This document shows positions 22,185 to 33,612 of a stretch of 64,000 bases of DNA, piece by piece. Location of the stretch: NCBI GenBank assembly GCA_025201375.1, contig JAIWZP010000080.1:1-64000 (forward strand), in the 5' to 3' direction. Under the pieces are notes generated by a model that was not told the origin of the DNA, searched no databases, and saw only the letters and a program-made list of their open reading frames with translations. The stretch is from Gongronella butleri. Taxonomy: Eukaryota > Mucoromycota > Mucoromycetes > Mucorales > Cunninghamellaceae. The position numbers and the translations under genes are program-made. Position 1 is the first letter of the stretch. Every line of letters begins with the position of its first letter.

Positions 22185-25100
22185 ATGGCCCACCTCAAGC
22201 ACCCTGGGCTACCCCACCAGGTGCTGCATGCCTGGCGTGCCGTGATTGCGCGTCCACCTGCACAAAAGCGCCATTTAAAGCGACTATGCACGCATGCCCA
22301 GCAAGGTAAAATCGCAGAATCACGAAAAAAACACACAACCTCAGTCGACTCATTGTTTTTTCTTGCTTTTCTGCAGAGATCATGACGAGTGCACCGGTGC
22401 GGGGAGTTCCGCCTGCGGCCTGGGCGCTGCATAGTGCACCAAGCAGCCACAGTCTCCATAAAAGCCGCGACAAAAGCAACAGCAGTAGCACTGTCAGCAA
22501 TGATATGCCTTCACTTGCGGCGGTGCACTCGCAGCTTGCCATGGGCGATGCGGCGGGTGCGTGGCGCACATACGACGCGCTGCCGGTCTCGACTTTGCCT
22601 GCGACGTCGGCACAACAACTGCTACACGCGCTTTATCGTGATTTACAGCAACAACAGGGTCAATTGGACGCGCGCACTGTGTCCTTGGTGCGGCGGCGAC
22701 TCGAGCGGCTCACGGACAATGCCATTGAGTGGTCGGTAGCAGACACGGTACGACTGGTGGACGCGTTTGGGCGCGTGCGATGCATGGACGGCGCCGAAGC
22801 GATTGCATCGCGTCATTTACACGTGCCAGCTGTGGTCAATCGGCTGCTGGGGGCGTATCTGCGGCAATGGAAGCAATTGGACGCCAGTGTGCAGCAGCAA
22901 TGCCTGACACGGATGCTGGATGTGGTTGAAAAGACGAAAAATACCGATATGACGGCACTGAGCCATGTGTTGGCGGCACACATCAAGATGAACGACTGGC
23001 ACGCGGCGGAAACTTGGTTTACAAACGTGATTGTGCCTTCGGGGTTGCCGCTCAAGCGCACAACATACCATTTACTGCTTCAGGGCGCCATCCGCCACCA
23101 GCAACGGCCACAGCAATGGATCGACCACATGATCAAGGCCGGCATGAAGCCCAATCGCGCCACATTCAAGCATATCCTTACGGGACTCGCCCATCACGCT
23201 GCAAATCTCGCACAAATGAAGCAAACACACGAATTGAACAATACCGTTGCATCCATGCACCAATGCTTCCTGATCATGCAGCATTGGCAGTACACACCGA
23301 CCACCCCGTTGCTCAATGACATGCTCAAGGCCTATTTGCTTGCGGAGAACCAAGAATCGCATGTGGATGACCTTTTGGGCTGGTTTGGGCTCATGGATCC
23401 GTTTGTTCAATCTTGCGCGCCCAATGTGGCTACGTTTAACACGCTCATGCACCACGCGCTGCGCCGCCACCACGACATGCACCAGGCCGACCAATGGCTG
23501 CACACAATGCGACAAAACGGGCTCGCACCGGACAATGCCACATATGGGATCCTCATTGACGATCATTTGCGCCACCACCGCGTCGACGACGCCTTGCGAG
23601 CCTTGGATGAGATGGTCCATCAGCACCAATTGCCCGTCAACGACGTCCTCCGCAACATTTTGGAAAAAGCCGCGCCGCATCACCCATCCGTGGCCGCTCG
23701 ATTGCGTGAATTCGATCAAATCAATCCATTGAGCAACATGGTCGCGTGCAACCAGTACCTGTCTGCCTCCGTCGTCATGGAACCGGCCACGGCACTCGCG
23801 CGTGTCGATAAGGCCGTCCATCAGATGATTGCCCATGGTTTGACGCCCAATTTGCGCACTTTGAACATTGCGCTCGATTTGTGCGGCAAACTCGGGATCG
23901 ACCACGAGCAACATGTGCCCGAATCGCTTCAATTCCTGCTTGCCACACATCCCACGCACCGTGGTCAAAAGGCGGACGCCATTACCTATGCCCTTCGCAT
24001 CCGGAATGCGATTTACAAGCAAGATCTGGGCACGGCCGAGCGCACGCTGCGCACAATGGCGTCGGCAGGGATCAAGCCCAACGTCTATGTGTTTGCACAC
24101 CTTGTACATGGTTATGTGCGTCAAGGGCTGTTGGAAAAAGCGCGCGAGATCATTGTACGTGTGATGGACGCGGCACCTTATTATGTCAAGCCTACGGCAC
24201 ACGTGTTTGCTCCGCTCGTCGACGCGTATGCACGTGCAGGCGACTTTGACCATGCTCACTCGCTGTTCAAACGCATGATCGACGCAGGCATTGAGCCTGA
24301 TTTGCCAATGTACACGATTCTCGCACGCATGTTTTTGCATCATGGGTCTCCGCACGAAGCCATCCACGTGCTGAAGGATTTAACGGTGCTGGACACGTCT
24401 GCGCAAGGTGTTCTTCTCGAAGCTTATGGCCACGCAGCCATGCATCAAAAGCACAAAGCCGTGTTTTCCGATCTTTCGTCTTCTTCGGCCTCTTTTTCGA
24501 ATGGTTCTTCTGGTTCTGGTTCTTCCGCCACCAATTCACCTTGGCCATCCGCCTCTGAAAAGCCAACGGCTTATTTCTTGGCGGCGCCATCGCTAGCATC
24601 GGCATCGTCGCCATGTGCCTCCATGTTGACCGCGTCTACCGCGCATGTGGCCGCCATGGCCAAGGACGACGACCACCATCAGCCGTATTTGGAGCCTGTC
24701 CAGCAGTTGCACGCGGCCATGCCCACGTCGCCCATCACAGACACTATTTATTTGACGACGCTAGGCCGCCTTGGCCGGGCAGACCTTGCGTACAACCATT
24801 GGAAGGAGATGCAGGCCGAGCGCCCCAAAGACACCACGGTGCGCCACTACAATGCCCTTTTGGGCGCCCTGTGCCACGACAAGCGCTTCTACCAGGCCAT
24901 GAAGGACGTCTTTGATCACATGCCGTGCGACCCGGACCGCCTTACCCTTGGCTTCATGGTCCATGCTGCCGACGCCAATGCAGACAATGCCTACATTGCT
25001 CACACACTGTGGCCAAAGCGACCAACTGACCCCGCACCGCTCCTCGCAAAGACCTATCACGCCACACTCAAAGCCATCCTCGCAACAGACCCCAACGCCA

Positions 25101-25246
25101 ACGCTGCAAAGGATCTCTACACCGAATTCGCAGCCATTGCCCCGTCCCTGCCTTCCTCCGCCACCGTATGGAACAAGGAAATACACGCCATCGCTCGTGC
25201 AAATGGCTGGCTCGCCAAAAAGACCCTTCATTCGCATCATCCATAG
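22185..25246 (+). CDS. Pentatricopeptide repeat (PPR) protein, probably mitochondrial
   Basis: Two exons, 22185-22305 and 22377-25246 (71-bp intron, phase 1); 996 aa. PPR units are seen through the protein, for example LKRTTYHLLLQGAIRH, PNVATFNTLMHHALRRH, PDNATYGILIDDHLRHHRVDDA, PNVYVFAHLVHGYVRQGLLEKA, PTAHVFAPLVDAYARAGDFDHA and PDLPMYTILARMFLHHG. The first 40 residues are His/Arg/Lys-rich with no acids, consistent with matrix import. Fungal PPR proteins of this size bind organellar mRNAs for stability, processing or translation. A Ser/Gly-rich spacer near 700-760 divides the repeat array. Which fungal PPR it corresponds to was not resolved. Confidence 0.9.
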
Positions 25247-28085
25247 AATTTCATTGCTATTTAGATTCTTTTTTTTTATTGTTTTCATCGTTTCACCCCC
25301 TTTTGCATACCTTGTCATACAGATTTACAGTTAAAGAAAAGGCATCCCGTCCTCTTTATGATTATGTTTGTACGCAATGGACAATAACGGCAAAAGGATG
25401 CTAAAAAAAAGAGATCAGAGCTTCAAAAGGAGGAATAAGAGCCGATCAGGCAACGCGCGCCGTACAACAAAAAGCACCATGACCAGAGACGAGCCCTAAT
25501 TCACGTGTAAATGCGTGTCAGGCTGATTTCACACATTTATTTCAAGATTGTCAAGATTGTCAAGAGTAAACACGAGCAGCAACGTAAAGCGCTTGCCGTC
25601 CGCCATCGCTTGGTGCAAGTTTTCGGCCAAGGCAACGAATGATCAAAAACAGTTCGTTTTTATCTACAAAAATCACAACTTCGTCGTTTCATCGGCCACG
25701 GACGGCTCCCTTTTAAGCGCGTCACTCTCCGTAGACCAAGAAAAGAGCCATGGTCGCATCCATGATCGATTGAAATCAAGGTCATTGGGGGAAAGGCTTG
25801 CCACAAGCAAATCTAAAATCTCGCTCTTGCGAGTCCCTTGGACCAAAGTTGAAAAAAATGGTTGCCAGAATTCTGCCAAGCTTACATATATGATGGATGG
25901 GGCAAAGAAACCACGAAAAAGACAAAAAGCGATGTAGGTCCATCTTCTCGGTGGCGAGCAATGGGCAAAATAGAATAAAACTTCAACCGCGAAAATATAT
26001 GGGAAAACGCGTTCATAATGCCGCACTGACGCGTCCACTGGCAAGAGACACGTCTGGTGCATAGAATTTATAAAGAACAGATGCGTGGGACTCGACATTT
26101 GACGCGCTTTTTCACGCGTCGAAGAATCTATATAGCTTTGACACCGCGTCAAAATGCTAAGAGAATCAATTTTTTCACTGATCATCAATGTCCACGTACG
26201 CAGCACGCTACGCTCTTTCTGATGGTGTAAGTTTCATCAAGATTCAGATACTTTTCGTGGAGATGGCCTTGAATCGAACATACAGCTTTAAACGCATTTT
26301 ACGCCAAAGGTAGCCGATGGACCCCTTGTTTTTATTTGATTTTTGTCGGCGAGCGAGAGCCGCGTCCATGGGATTGAGGGGCGTGGAGATGGTGGACCTA
26401 AATTTGATCGTTCTAAAATCCTCGGCTGTGCACCTAGGAAAATCCATCATTTTTGAAAATCGTCGTTGCGCGTCATCCATTGGCCGCAGTGTCTCGTGGA
26501 TAGGCTCATTTGAACCAGACAAGCTGAAATAACTATTGTAAAGAGCAAATAATGCTTTCAATAGCACGTTTTTGGACGAGCAACCAAAATACAATAGAAT
26601 ACATGCAAGCGTCATTTTGTCATATTTTTGCGTAACGCTATTCGCCCATGTTTAATGCATAACATGCCGGCAATCACAAGGAAACGCGTGTTGTGAGAGC
26701 TTTCATTGTTGTTGAGCCAACAGGGATAACTGGCGCGCGCTTTTTCTCTTATGTGGCTGGTTTTCGAGGAATGCCGTAGGTCTGCGCGCCAACAAGTACT
26801 CCCTGCAGGTCTGCGCGTAATCAATAGCTCGTCGTCAGGACAATGCACCATCAATCAAGTATTGTTGATTGCAAAAAAGAGCTCATACGCGCTTCCTTTC
26901 TCTATAGGCTACTTTTCAGGGAATTCCAAAGCCGGCGCGTCACCAGTCGTCTCACATCTTTGTCTGCTCATCACCATGGACTCCACATCAGACCGGCACG
27001 CCACCAAGAAAAAGCCTATGATTGCACACCTAGGCCAAAGGCACCAAATCCGGGCCTTTCTCACTTTTTTTTTCTATTTTGCTCATGACAACATAGAAAC
27101 CCGCAAATGCGCGCACGTAGAGGATCAATTTTTTTTTTTGACGCGCTGCTGATATTTTTTTTTTTGCCAAAATTCGACCTCTCACCCGCTATTGTTTAAG
27201 GTCATATTGATCCATGTTCTTGTTGCAAACCAAGCACTCTAAGTCTTCCCATGCTTGCTCACTACGACGCGTCTTGCTTGATGGGGGGGGGTTCGCAAAA
27301 TGAATCATGTGCTGTGGCACGATATAAAATAAACGTGTCACGGACGACACAGCACGCGATTTTGTCTTTTTGATGGGAGTGTCAAAGTTGATTGTTCACG
27401 CGCCCACAGCCCTTGTCAATTTTTCACTTCATTGGTGCCTAGCACGAGCCGCTGGGAAAATGCCAAGTGAGGCAAAAATTCGGAGGCAAAACGTTGGCCA
27501 ATGATCCATTGCATTCCCAATGGAGACCAATGTCTGTTTTTGTATACAAAGATCTCAACTTCCAGCGGCGCCTACACTTTGTATTCATCTTTTAAGCGCG
27601 CCGCACCCGCATGCACGTCGCGAATGGAGGTCAGATGTTGATCGATGCACATCTAGGGCCATTGCACACGCTGGGTAGCCGTAGGCAGGTCACAACACAA
27701 GTGGGCGCCTTTTTTTGGCACCACTGGAGTGATGCCAATGGGATATGTTGATTTTTTTTTGGGGGGAGGGGGGCTGGACCATTTGCATCAAGGATGGATT
27801 TTGCAAAAATATGAGAAAAGCCTCTCATTGAATCAAGTCAATGCACTCGCACGAACACAAAAAGAGTTAAAGTTGAACGCGGAAAGAAAGGAGAAATCCA
27901 ATTCGCCGATCCATTTCTTTTCCCCAGTTTCAAAAAAAAGGCGGGGAACAATTACATTTGGGTGTAACATGCAATTGTAATCGAACCATTATAAAGGTGA
28001 GGGGGCGATCGCGGATTGATCGCAGCCTCTTTTTTTTTTTCATTGTGCCGGTACATCCCCTTCCTCTCTTTTTTCAATTTTTAGT
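25247..28085. other. Gene-free region with relic repeat
   Basis: 2.8 kb between PPR and pectinesterase genes. SNEP-type relic copy 1 fills 25.68-26.56 kb. The rest (26.6-28.05 kb) shows no coding frame or repeat that could be recognised. The final 100 bp form the T-rich leader of the pectinesterase gene. Confidence 0.55.
25673..26560 (-). repeat. SNEP-type relic repeat, copy 1
   Basis: On the minus strand two neighbouring frames read in order: SNEPIHETLRPMDDAQRR, FSKMMDFPRCTAED, then LRTWTLMISEKIDSL, then VDASVRHYERVFPYIFAVE, then LAEFWQPFFSTLVQG. The same segments occur in the same order in the relics at 46.7-47.5 kb (minus) and 55.35-56.17 kb (plus). No intact gene can be built, so it is annotated as a repeat. 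Confidence 0.65.
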
Positions 28086-29513
28086 ATGAAGATTTCTGGG
28101 CTGCTTGCGTCTTTTGTGTTTGCAAGTGCGAGTCTTGTGCATGGCGGTGTGATCAAGCAGGGTGACGCGTTGAAATACGCGTCTTGTCAGAAGCCCAAGG
28201 CGGCGAGCAAGAACCCAACAATCGGGTGCCCGCATGGCACGGTGTATGTTTCTGCGTCGCATCCCAAGGCGCATTATCGCACGGTGCAAAGCGCGATTGC
28301 GGGTGTTGCGGGCAAGCGCGAGGCGACGATTCTCATTGGCAGTGGCACGTACCACGAGGTGATCAATGTGACGACGTCCGGCGCACTCACGATGCTGGGC
28401 GAGACGGTGCAGCCGGGCAATTGGTCGGCCAACCTCGTCACCATCTGGAACAGCTCCGCCATCCCTATGCTGCCCGCTGGTGCTGATGATGCAGATACAG
28501 TCACCTTCACCGTCGCCCCAAATCGCCCAGCCGCCCTCATCGGCGCAGGGTTCTACGGTGCGCCCATCGTCAATGACACTTTTGGCTCCCCAGACTTTAA
28601 GGCCTACAATCTCAATGTTGAGAATCGCTATGCCAATTACAGCGCAGGTCAGGCGCTCGCTCTGGACGTCAGCTATGCTAATGCCAGCTTTGTAAGTCGC
28701 TCCCTCCAATGCGTTTTTCTTTCTTTTTTTTTCGTGCCATTGACGCGTTTTTTTTTTTTTTCGTTTTTTTTTTCACTTTTAGTATGGCTGTGCTTTCCGC
28801 TCTTATCAAGACACCGTCTACGTGGGCCGCGCGGGCGCTGCTTACTTTACAGGCTGTGAAATTGCTGGCCAGACGGACTTCATCTTCGGCTTTGGCACCG
28901 CTTGGTTTGAAAATTCGACCATTGCGATGCGCGGCTGCGGTGGCGGCGTCACTGCTTGGAAGGGCTCGCCTGATGGCTACAATGGCATCTACAACAACAC
29001 GTTTGGCGCCTACTTCCACGACAGCCAGCTGATCAAGGTACAAAAAAAAAAAAGAAAGGAATTGAATTGTGTCGCGTCGCATCGCACTTTTTGCTTACCT
29101 CCCCCCTTTTTTACTTGCTAGTCGCCTGATGCTAATGCCACGCTCAACATTGTGGGCAAGTGCGCCCTTGGTCGCCCTTGGAACAACCTCGTATGTGACA
29201 TTTGGTCAAAAAAAATCGCGACTCAATTTGTTTTAATCTTTTGAAACAGAGCCGTGTCGTGTTTGACGATTGCTATATGGATGAGAGCATCCAGCCCAAT
29301 GGCTTCATCCCTTGGTCGGGCGGTGCGCAGCTGAACAACAGCGGCATCTACTATGCGGAATTTGGCAGCTATGGCCCCGGTTTTAATAAGAGTGCGCGTG
29401 AATCCAGCGAGATCCTTGGCACTGCCGAGGAGGGTGCCAATCTCTGGAACCTCCACTCGGTCTTCAAGGGCATCCCCAAGTGGATTGACTTTAAATGGAC
29501 GTCGGCCGTCTAA
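28086..29513 (+). CDS. Pectin methylesterase (CE8)
   Basis: Four exons, 28086-28691, 28783-29037, 29122-29190, 29250-29513; 397 aa. Signal peptide at 1-20 (MKISGLLASFVFASASLVHG). The right-handed beta-helix enzyme signature is complete: FRTVQ-like YRTVQSAI near 61-68, SYQDTVY at 209-215 (Gln211, catalytic Asp212), GQTDFIFG at 231-238 (catalytic Asp234) and LGRPW at 303-307 (Arg305). The enzyme removes methyl esters from pectin outside the cell, a plant-matter-degrading activity. Several NxS/T sites are present. Three short T-rich GT-AG introns keep phase 0. Its 3' end converges on the next gene with only 68 bp between the stop codons. Confidence 0.95.
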
Positions 29514-29581
29514 AAAAAAAAAGAACAATGCTACAATATACACTTTTTTTTTTTATTTTATGTATTATTTAAAACCATCAT

Positions 29582-30577
29582 TTACAAATCGTCCCTTTCC
29601 ACGATGGCGAGGTCGGTGGTGTGCTTGTTAAAATAGGTATCAATGATGGTCTGGACGCGGTGGACGGCGGTCTGGAAAAAGTTTTTCAGGTTGGAGATGA
29701 TGTCCGCGGGTTGGAGGAGCGAGGGCGAGGCGGCGGGCAGGCCGAGGTAGTCGTGGGCAAAGATGGTGAAGGCGGTGATTTCCTTGTCGAGTTCCAGCTT
29801 TGCCTGTGCGGGCAAGTCGGTGGTGTGGCGAATGACGTCGTCCAAGGTTGTCTTTTGCCATTTTGATGTGCCAACGTCGGCGGCTTTGACGGCGGCATCC
29901 AGCGCGTCCTTGACCTGTTGCGTGGGCGCCCATTGGCTGACACTGGCGGCCACCTCGTCGCGCCACAGATGATAAGGGTCCTTGTCGCCAATCTTGACCA
30001 CCTGGCCCACGAGCGACGCCCACCATCCAGTAGCCGGTGGCGACACAATATCCACAATGTCCTGCTGGATCGACGCCCATTGCTCGCGCGTCAAGTCCAC
30101 CGGGTGCGGCAGCTGAGCAAGCTGCTCTTGCACATGCTCCTGCGCCAATTGACCTTGCACAGACAGACGGCGCAATGCCTTGTCCACACTCTTCACAATT
30201 GCCGTGCGCTGCGCGTCAGCCACACCATACGCTTCCTTGAGCTTCACATCAAGACCGTCCAAAACACGCTGCACACGATCGCTAAATTGACTCATCGTGC
30301 CCAAAGCCATGTCCCTGTACCGCTGCACCATACCAAGCACCTCCGCATCGTCCTGACCAGGTTCAGAAATTAGACCATATCGCTGTAGATACGCTTGCGC
30401 TTCCTCGCGCGCTATAAACAACAAAAAAAAAAAGAGAAAAATGAGGCCAAGAAGAAAGAAAACCTCCCCACGCGTGTGACACACTCACACGCGTGGTCAC
30501 CCCAGTCACTTACACTGGAAAGCCAGCACATAGTGCGCCAAGAGACTCAGAAAGAGGTAAATGTGCGAGATCTTCAT
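29582..30577 (-). CDS. Secreted alpha-helical protein of unknown function
   Basis: Two exons, 30514-30577 and 29582-30411; 297 aa. Exon 1 encodes a signal peptide (MKISHIYLFLSLLAHYVLA) cleaved near FQS. The mature protein starts REEAQAYLQRYGLISEP and is otherwise predicted mostly helical and amphipathic, with regular Leu/Val spacing (VDKALRRLSVQGQLAQEHV; DALDAAVKAADVGTSKW). No TM span after the signal, no cysteine in the mature part that I can see, and no catalytic motif recognised. The REEAQAYLQRYGLI start is weakly like short helical Ish1/MSC1-type modules, but this was not convincing. Convergent with the pectinesterase gene. Confidence 0.75.
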
Positions 30578-31139
30578 GTCAAGAGCGGGCTACTGCTGAG
30601 AACAAGAAAAAAAAAAAAACAAAAAGGAAAAAAAAAGGAGCGCCCACACCCCTTCAAAAAATGGAACACGGTCTTTTCGTGGGGGGAAGCGGAGTTCGGA
30701 CTCTGGAAAAAAAGGGGGCAACCGTAAAAAACAAAGCCTATTTTTGTCCTCGCTCCACTAGGCCAATGCAACAATGATCAACACGCGTAATTGCCGCCTC
30801 GGCGCATTGTGCCATTCTCGAGCACGAGGAAAAAAAATTAGACAAAGAGACAAAGTGACTGAGAGGCCATGCGCGTGTCGTGTCAAAGATGGAGGACAGG
30901 CCACGTTGTTTGTTTGTCCATTTTGACGCCATGTTGTCAAAAAATGCTAGACCCTTGTTCACACACACTCGTCGGGTCACACACATGTCCCACAAACATC
31001 CTTGTTTTGGGTGCTCGGCCGATAGCCAACAAAAAAAAAAAAAGAGGCCGCCGACGCGTTCCTGGTCACATGAGTCGCGAGCAGTGTGTGTTTTTCTGCT
31101 TTTTTTGGAATTTCACTACAACCGTCTGATTGACCTCTA

Positions 31140-31345
31140 GGTTTCAATGATTTTTTGAAACGAGACGTACTGCAAGATTCTAATGGCAAAGCTTTGGAGG
31201 CAATCTGTGTGAGATTTGCGGTGGCCAGCATTACGATATGTGAAAATTCGTGAAAACGGTGCACGTCTCGACGGCAGGCTGATCGATCTCTGGCTTTTCA
31301 TATTTTTTATGAAAGGATATGCCATAAAATATCCAATAGGATGAT
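31140..31345 (-). repeat. KPEV-type repeat, isolated copy
   Basis: The minus frame reads SFHKKYEKPEIDQPAVE, then VFTNFHIS, matching KKNCKPEVDQVVVE..FTKLYKF in the 13.1 kb copy. The underlying DNA (TCGACGGCAGGCTGATCGAT) is similar too. It directly abuts the satellite array. Confidence 0.45.
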
Positions 31346-31379
31346 ATTTGGCTGATCCGAGCATAACACATCGGGAGAA

Positions 31380-33440
31380 ACGCACAAAGAGTGTTATTTT
31401 GGCTAATCTCGAGATTTCTCAAGGCCGAGTGATCCGACTCGCGGAAAAACTTGAAATCCTTGGAGTCTTCAGTCGACTATCCACTGGTCTAAATTTGGCG
31501 CCATGCGGTCAGGCTCCTCGCGAGAAACGCGTAAAATATTACTTTAGCTCAGCGATTGGCCATTTGGCCCTGCGTTTTAACCAGTAAACACGAATCTTGA
31601 GATATATCAAGACTGAGTGATCCGACTCGCGAAAAAACTCGGTATCATCGAAGTTTTGAGTCGACTATCCACTGGTCTAAGTTTGGAGTCACATGGGCTG
31701 GCTCATCGGGAAGAACGCGTAAAATAACTTTTTGGCGCTGGGTTTTTACTAGCAAACACGAATCTCGAGATTTTTCAGGACTGAGTGATCCGATCCGCGA
31801 AAAAAATTAACACGGTTAGAGAATTGGGTCTACCGTCAACTGGTCCAAATTTAGGACCTGATGAGCAAGTTTTTGAGGAAGCATCAGTTTCATAGGCGTA
31901 AAGGGGGCAAAACTACGAACATTTGGACTCGTACAGCGCCAACGGTTAACCGCCCCGATGCGTGAGTTGCCTCAAAAGAATCAGCGGGCAAACGCGGTAA
32001 AAGCGCTTGTGGTTTGAGGACATCGCATCGAGTTTTCGGCGAGTTAGCCTTCAGGAATCGTTTTGATCCTGATTTAGCCCTGAATTTATGCAAAACGCAT
32101 TTTCGCAGGACTGGGCTATCCGATCTTTGGAAAAACTTGGAATCGTCGAAGTTTTGAGTCGACCCTCCACTGGTCTAAATTTAGCGCCATTCGGTCAGGA
32201 TCATCAGGAGAAACGCGTAAATTATTATTTTGGCGCTGGGGATTCACTAGCAAACACGAATCTCGAGATTTCTCGAGACTGGATGGTCCGATCCACAAAA
32301 AAAATTAATACCCCTAAAGTAATGGGTCTACCATCAACTGGTCCAATTTTGGGACCAGGTGATAAAGTTTCTGATGAAGCGCCAGTTTCATAGGCGTAAA
32401 GGGGTAAGATTACCAGCATTTGGGCCCGTACAGCGGCAACGGCTGGGCGCCCCGACGCGTGAATCGCCTCAAAAGAATCAGCGGTCAAACGCGGTAAAAG
32501 CATGTGGTTTGAGGACATTGCGTCTGGTTCTCGGCGAGTTAGCCTTCAGGGGTCTTTTTGACCCTGGTTTGGCCCTGGAATTATGCAAAATGCATTTTCT
32601 CAGGACTTGGTGATCCAATCTCTGGAAAAACTTGGAATCGTCGAATGATTGAGTCGAGTATCCACTGGTCTAAGTTTGGAATCATGTGGTTAGGTTCATC
32701 GGGAGAAACACGTAAAACATTATTTTGCGTTGGGGTTTCACTACGAAACACGAATATCCAGAGTTCTCAGGACTGAGCCATCCGATCCACGAAAAAAATT
32801 AGCACCGCTGAAGAACTGGGTTTACTATCAACTGGTCCAAATTTGGGACCAGATGAGCGAGTTTCTGAGAAAGCGCCAGGTTCATAGGCGTAAAGGGGGT
32901 AGGATCAACAGCATTTTGTCTCGTACTGCGGTAACAGCTGAGCGCCCCGACACGTGACTCACCTCAAATGAATCGGTGATCAAACGCGGTAAAAGCGCTT
33001 GTGGTTTGGGGACATCGCGTCGATTTTTCGGCGAGTTAGCCTTCAGGGGTTGGTTTGATCCTGCTTTAGCCCTAGTTGTATGAAAATGGATTTTCTCAGG
33101 ACTGAATGACCCGATTCGCAAAAAAATTTGGAAGCATTGAAGCTTTGCGTCGAGTATCCACTGGTCTAAAATTTGGAGCCACATAGTCTGGCTCATCGGG
33201 AACAACGCGTAAAATATTATTTAGCACTGGGTTTTCACGATGATAGCAAACACGAATCTCAAGATTCTCAGGACTGACTGGTTCGATCCACGAATTAAAT
33301 TAACACTGTTAGAGAATAGGGTCTATCATACCATCAACTGGTCCAAATTTGAGGCAAGATGAGCAAGTTTTTGAGAAAGCGACAGTTTCATACGGAATCG
33401 TACAGTAAATGGGCTAAGATCAGCAGCAACTTGTCTCGTA
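31380..33440. repeat. ~496-bp satellite array, about four units
   Basis: The marker TCCACTGGTCTAA recurs at 31668, 32166, 32661 and 33157, and TCAACTGGTCCAA at 31836, 32334, 32828 and 33334, giving spacings of 494-506 bp. An extra half-unit marker lies at 31480. Each unit holds two related subunits about 170-190 bp apart, both starting near AACACGAATCTCGAGATTT and continuing CAGGACTGAGTGATCCGATC, plus a roughly 300-bp segment with GGTTTGAGGACAT and GGCGAGTTAGCCTTCAGG. Units differ by scattered substitutions. No transposase or terminal repeat seen. Confidence 0.9.
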
Positions 33441-33612
33441 CGTCGTACGTACCGCGACTAGCAATGTTCTCCTGTGGGGTGCACCATGTCGCGCTACTCA
33501 TGTTTTTTTGGCGGCATAAAATGCTTTTTACATATAGTGCGTTTTTTATTTTCATTGATATGTACAGTAAAACGTAAAGAGAGATGGAAGGAAGGGAGGA
33601 GTTGAAATGCAG

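Larger units (their letters stand above)
30578..33612. other. Gene-free region dominated by tandem repeats
   Basis: 3 kb: an upstream part (30.6-31.1 kb) without recognisable content, a KPEV-type repeat copy (31.15-31.35 kb), the satellite array (31.38-33.44 kb), and a short tail next to the HIRIP3-like 3' end. Confidence 0.6.

Noticed and set aside
23072..24367. 431-codon open frame on the minus strand
   Set aside because: It lies fully inside the PPR exon on the opposite strand; the plus frame has clear PPR repeats, so this is an antisense shadow of G/C-rich third positions.
31348..32957. Series of related plus-strand frames (STGLNLAPFGQ-type)
   Set aside because: They are generated by the satellite periodicity; frames recur because units are recent copies, not evidence for a gene.
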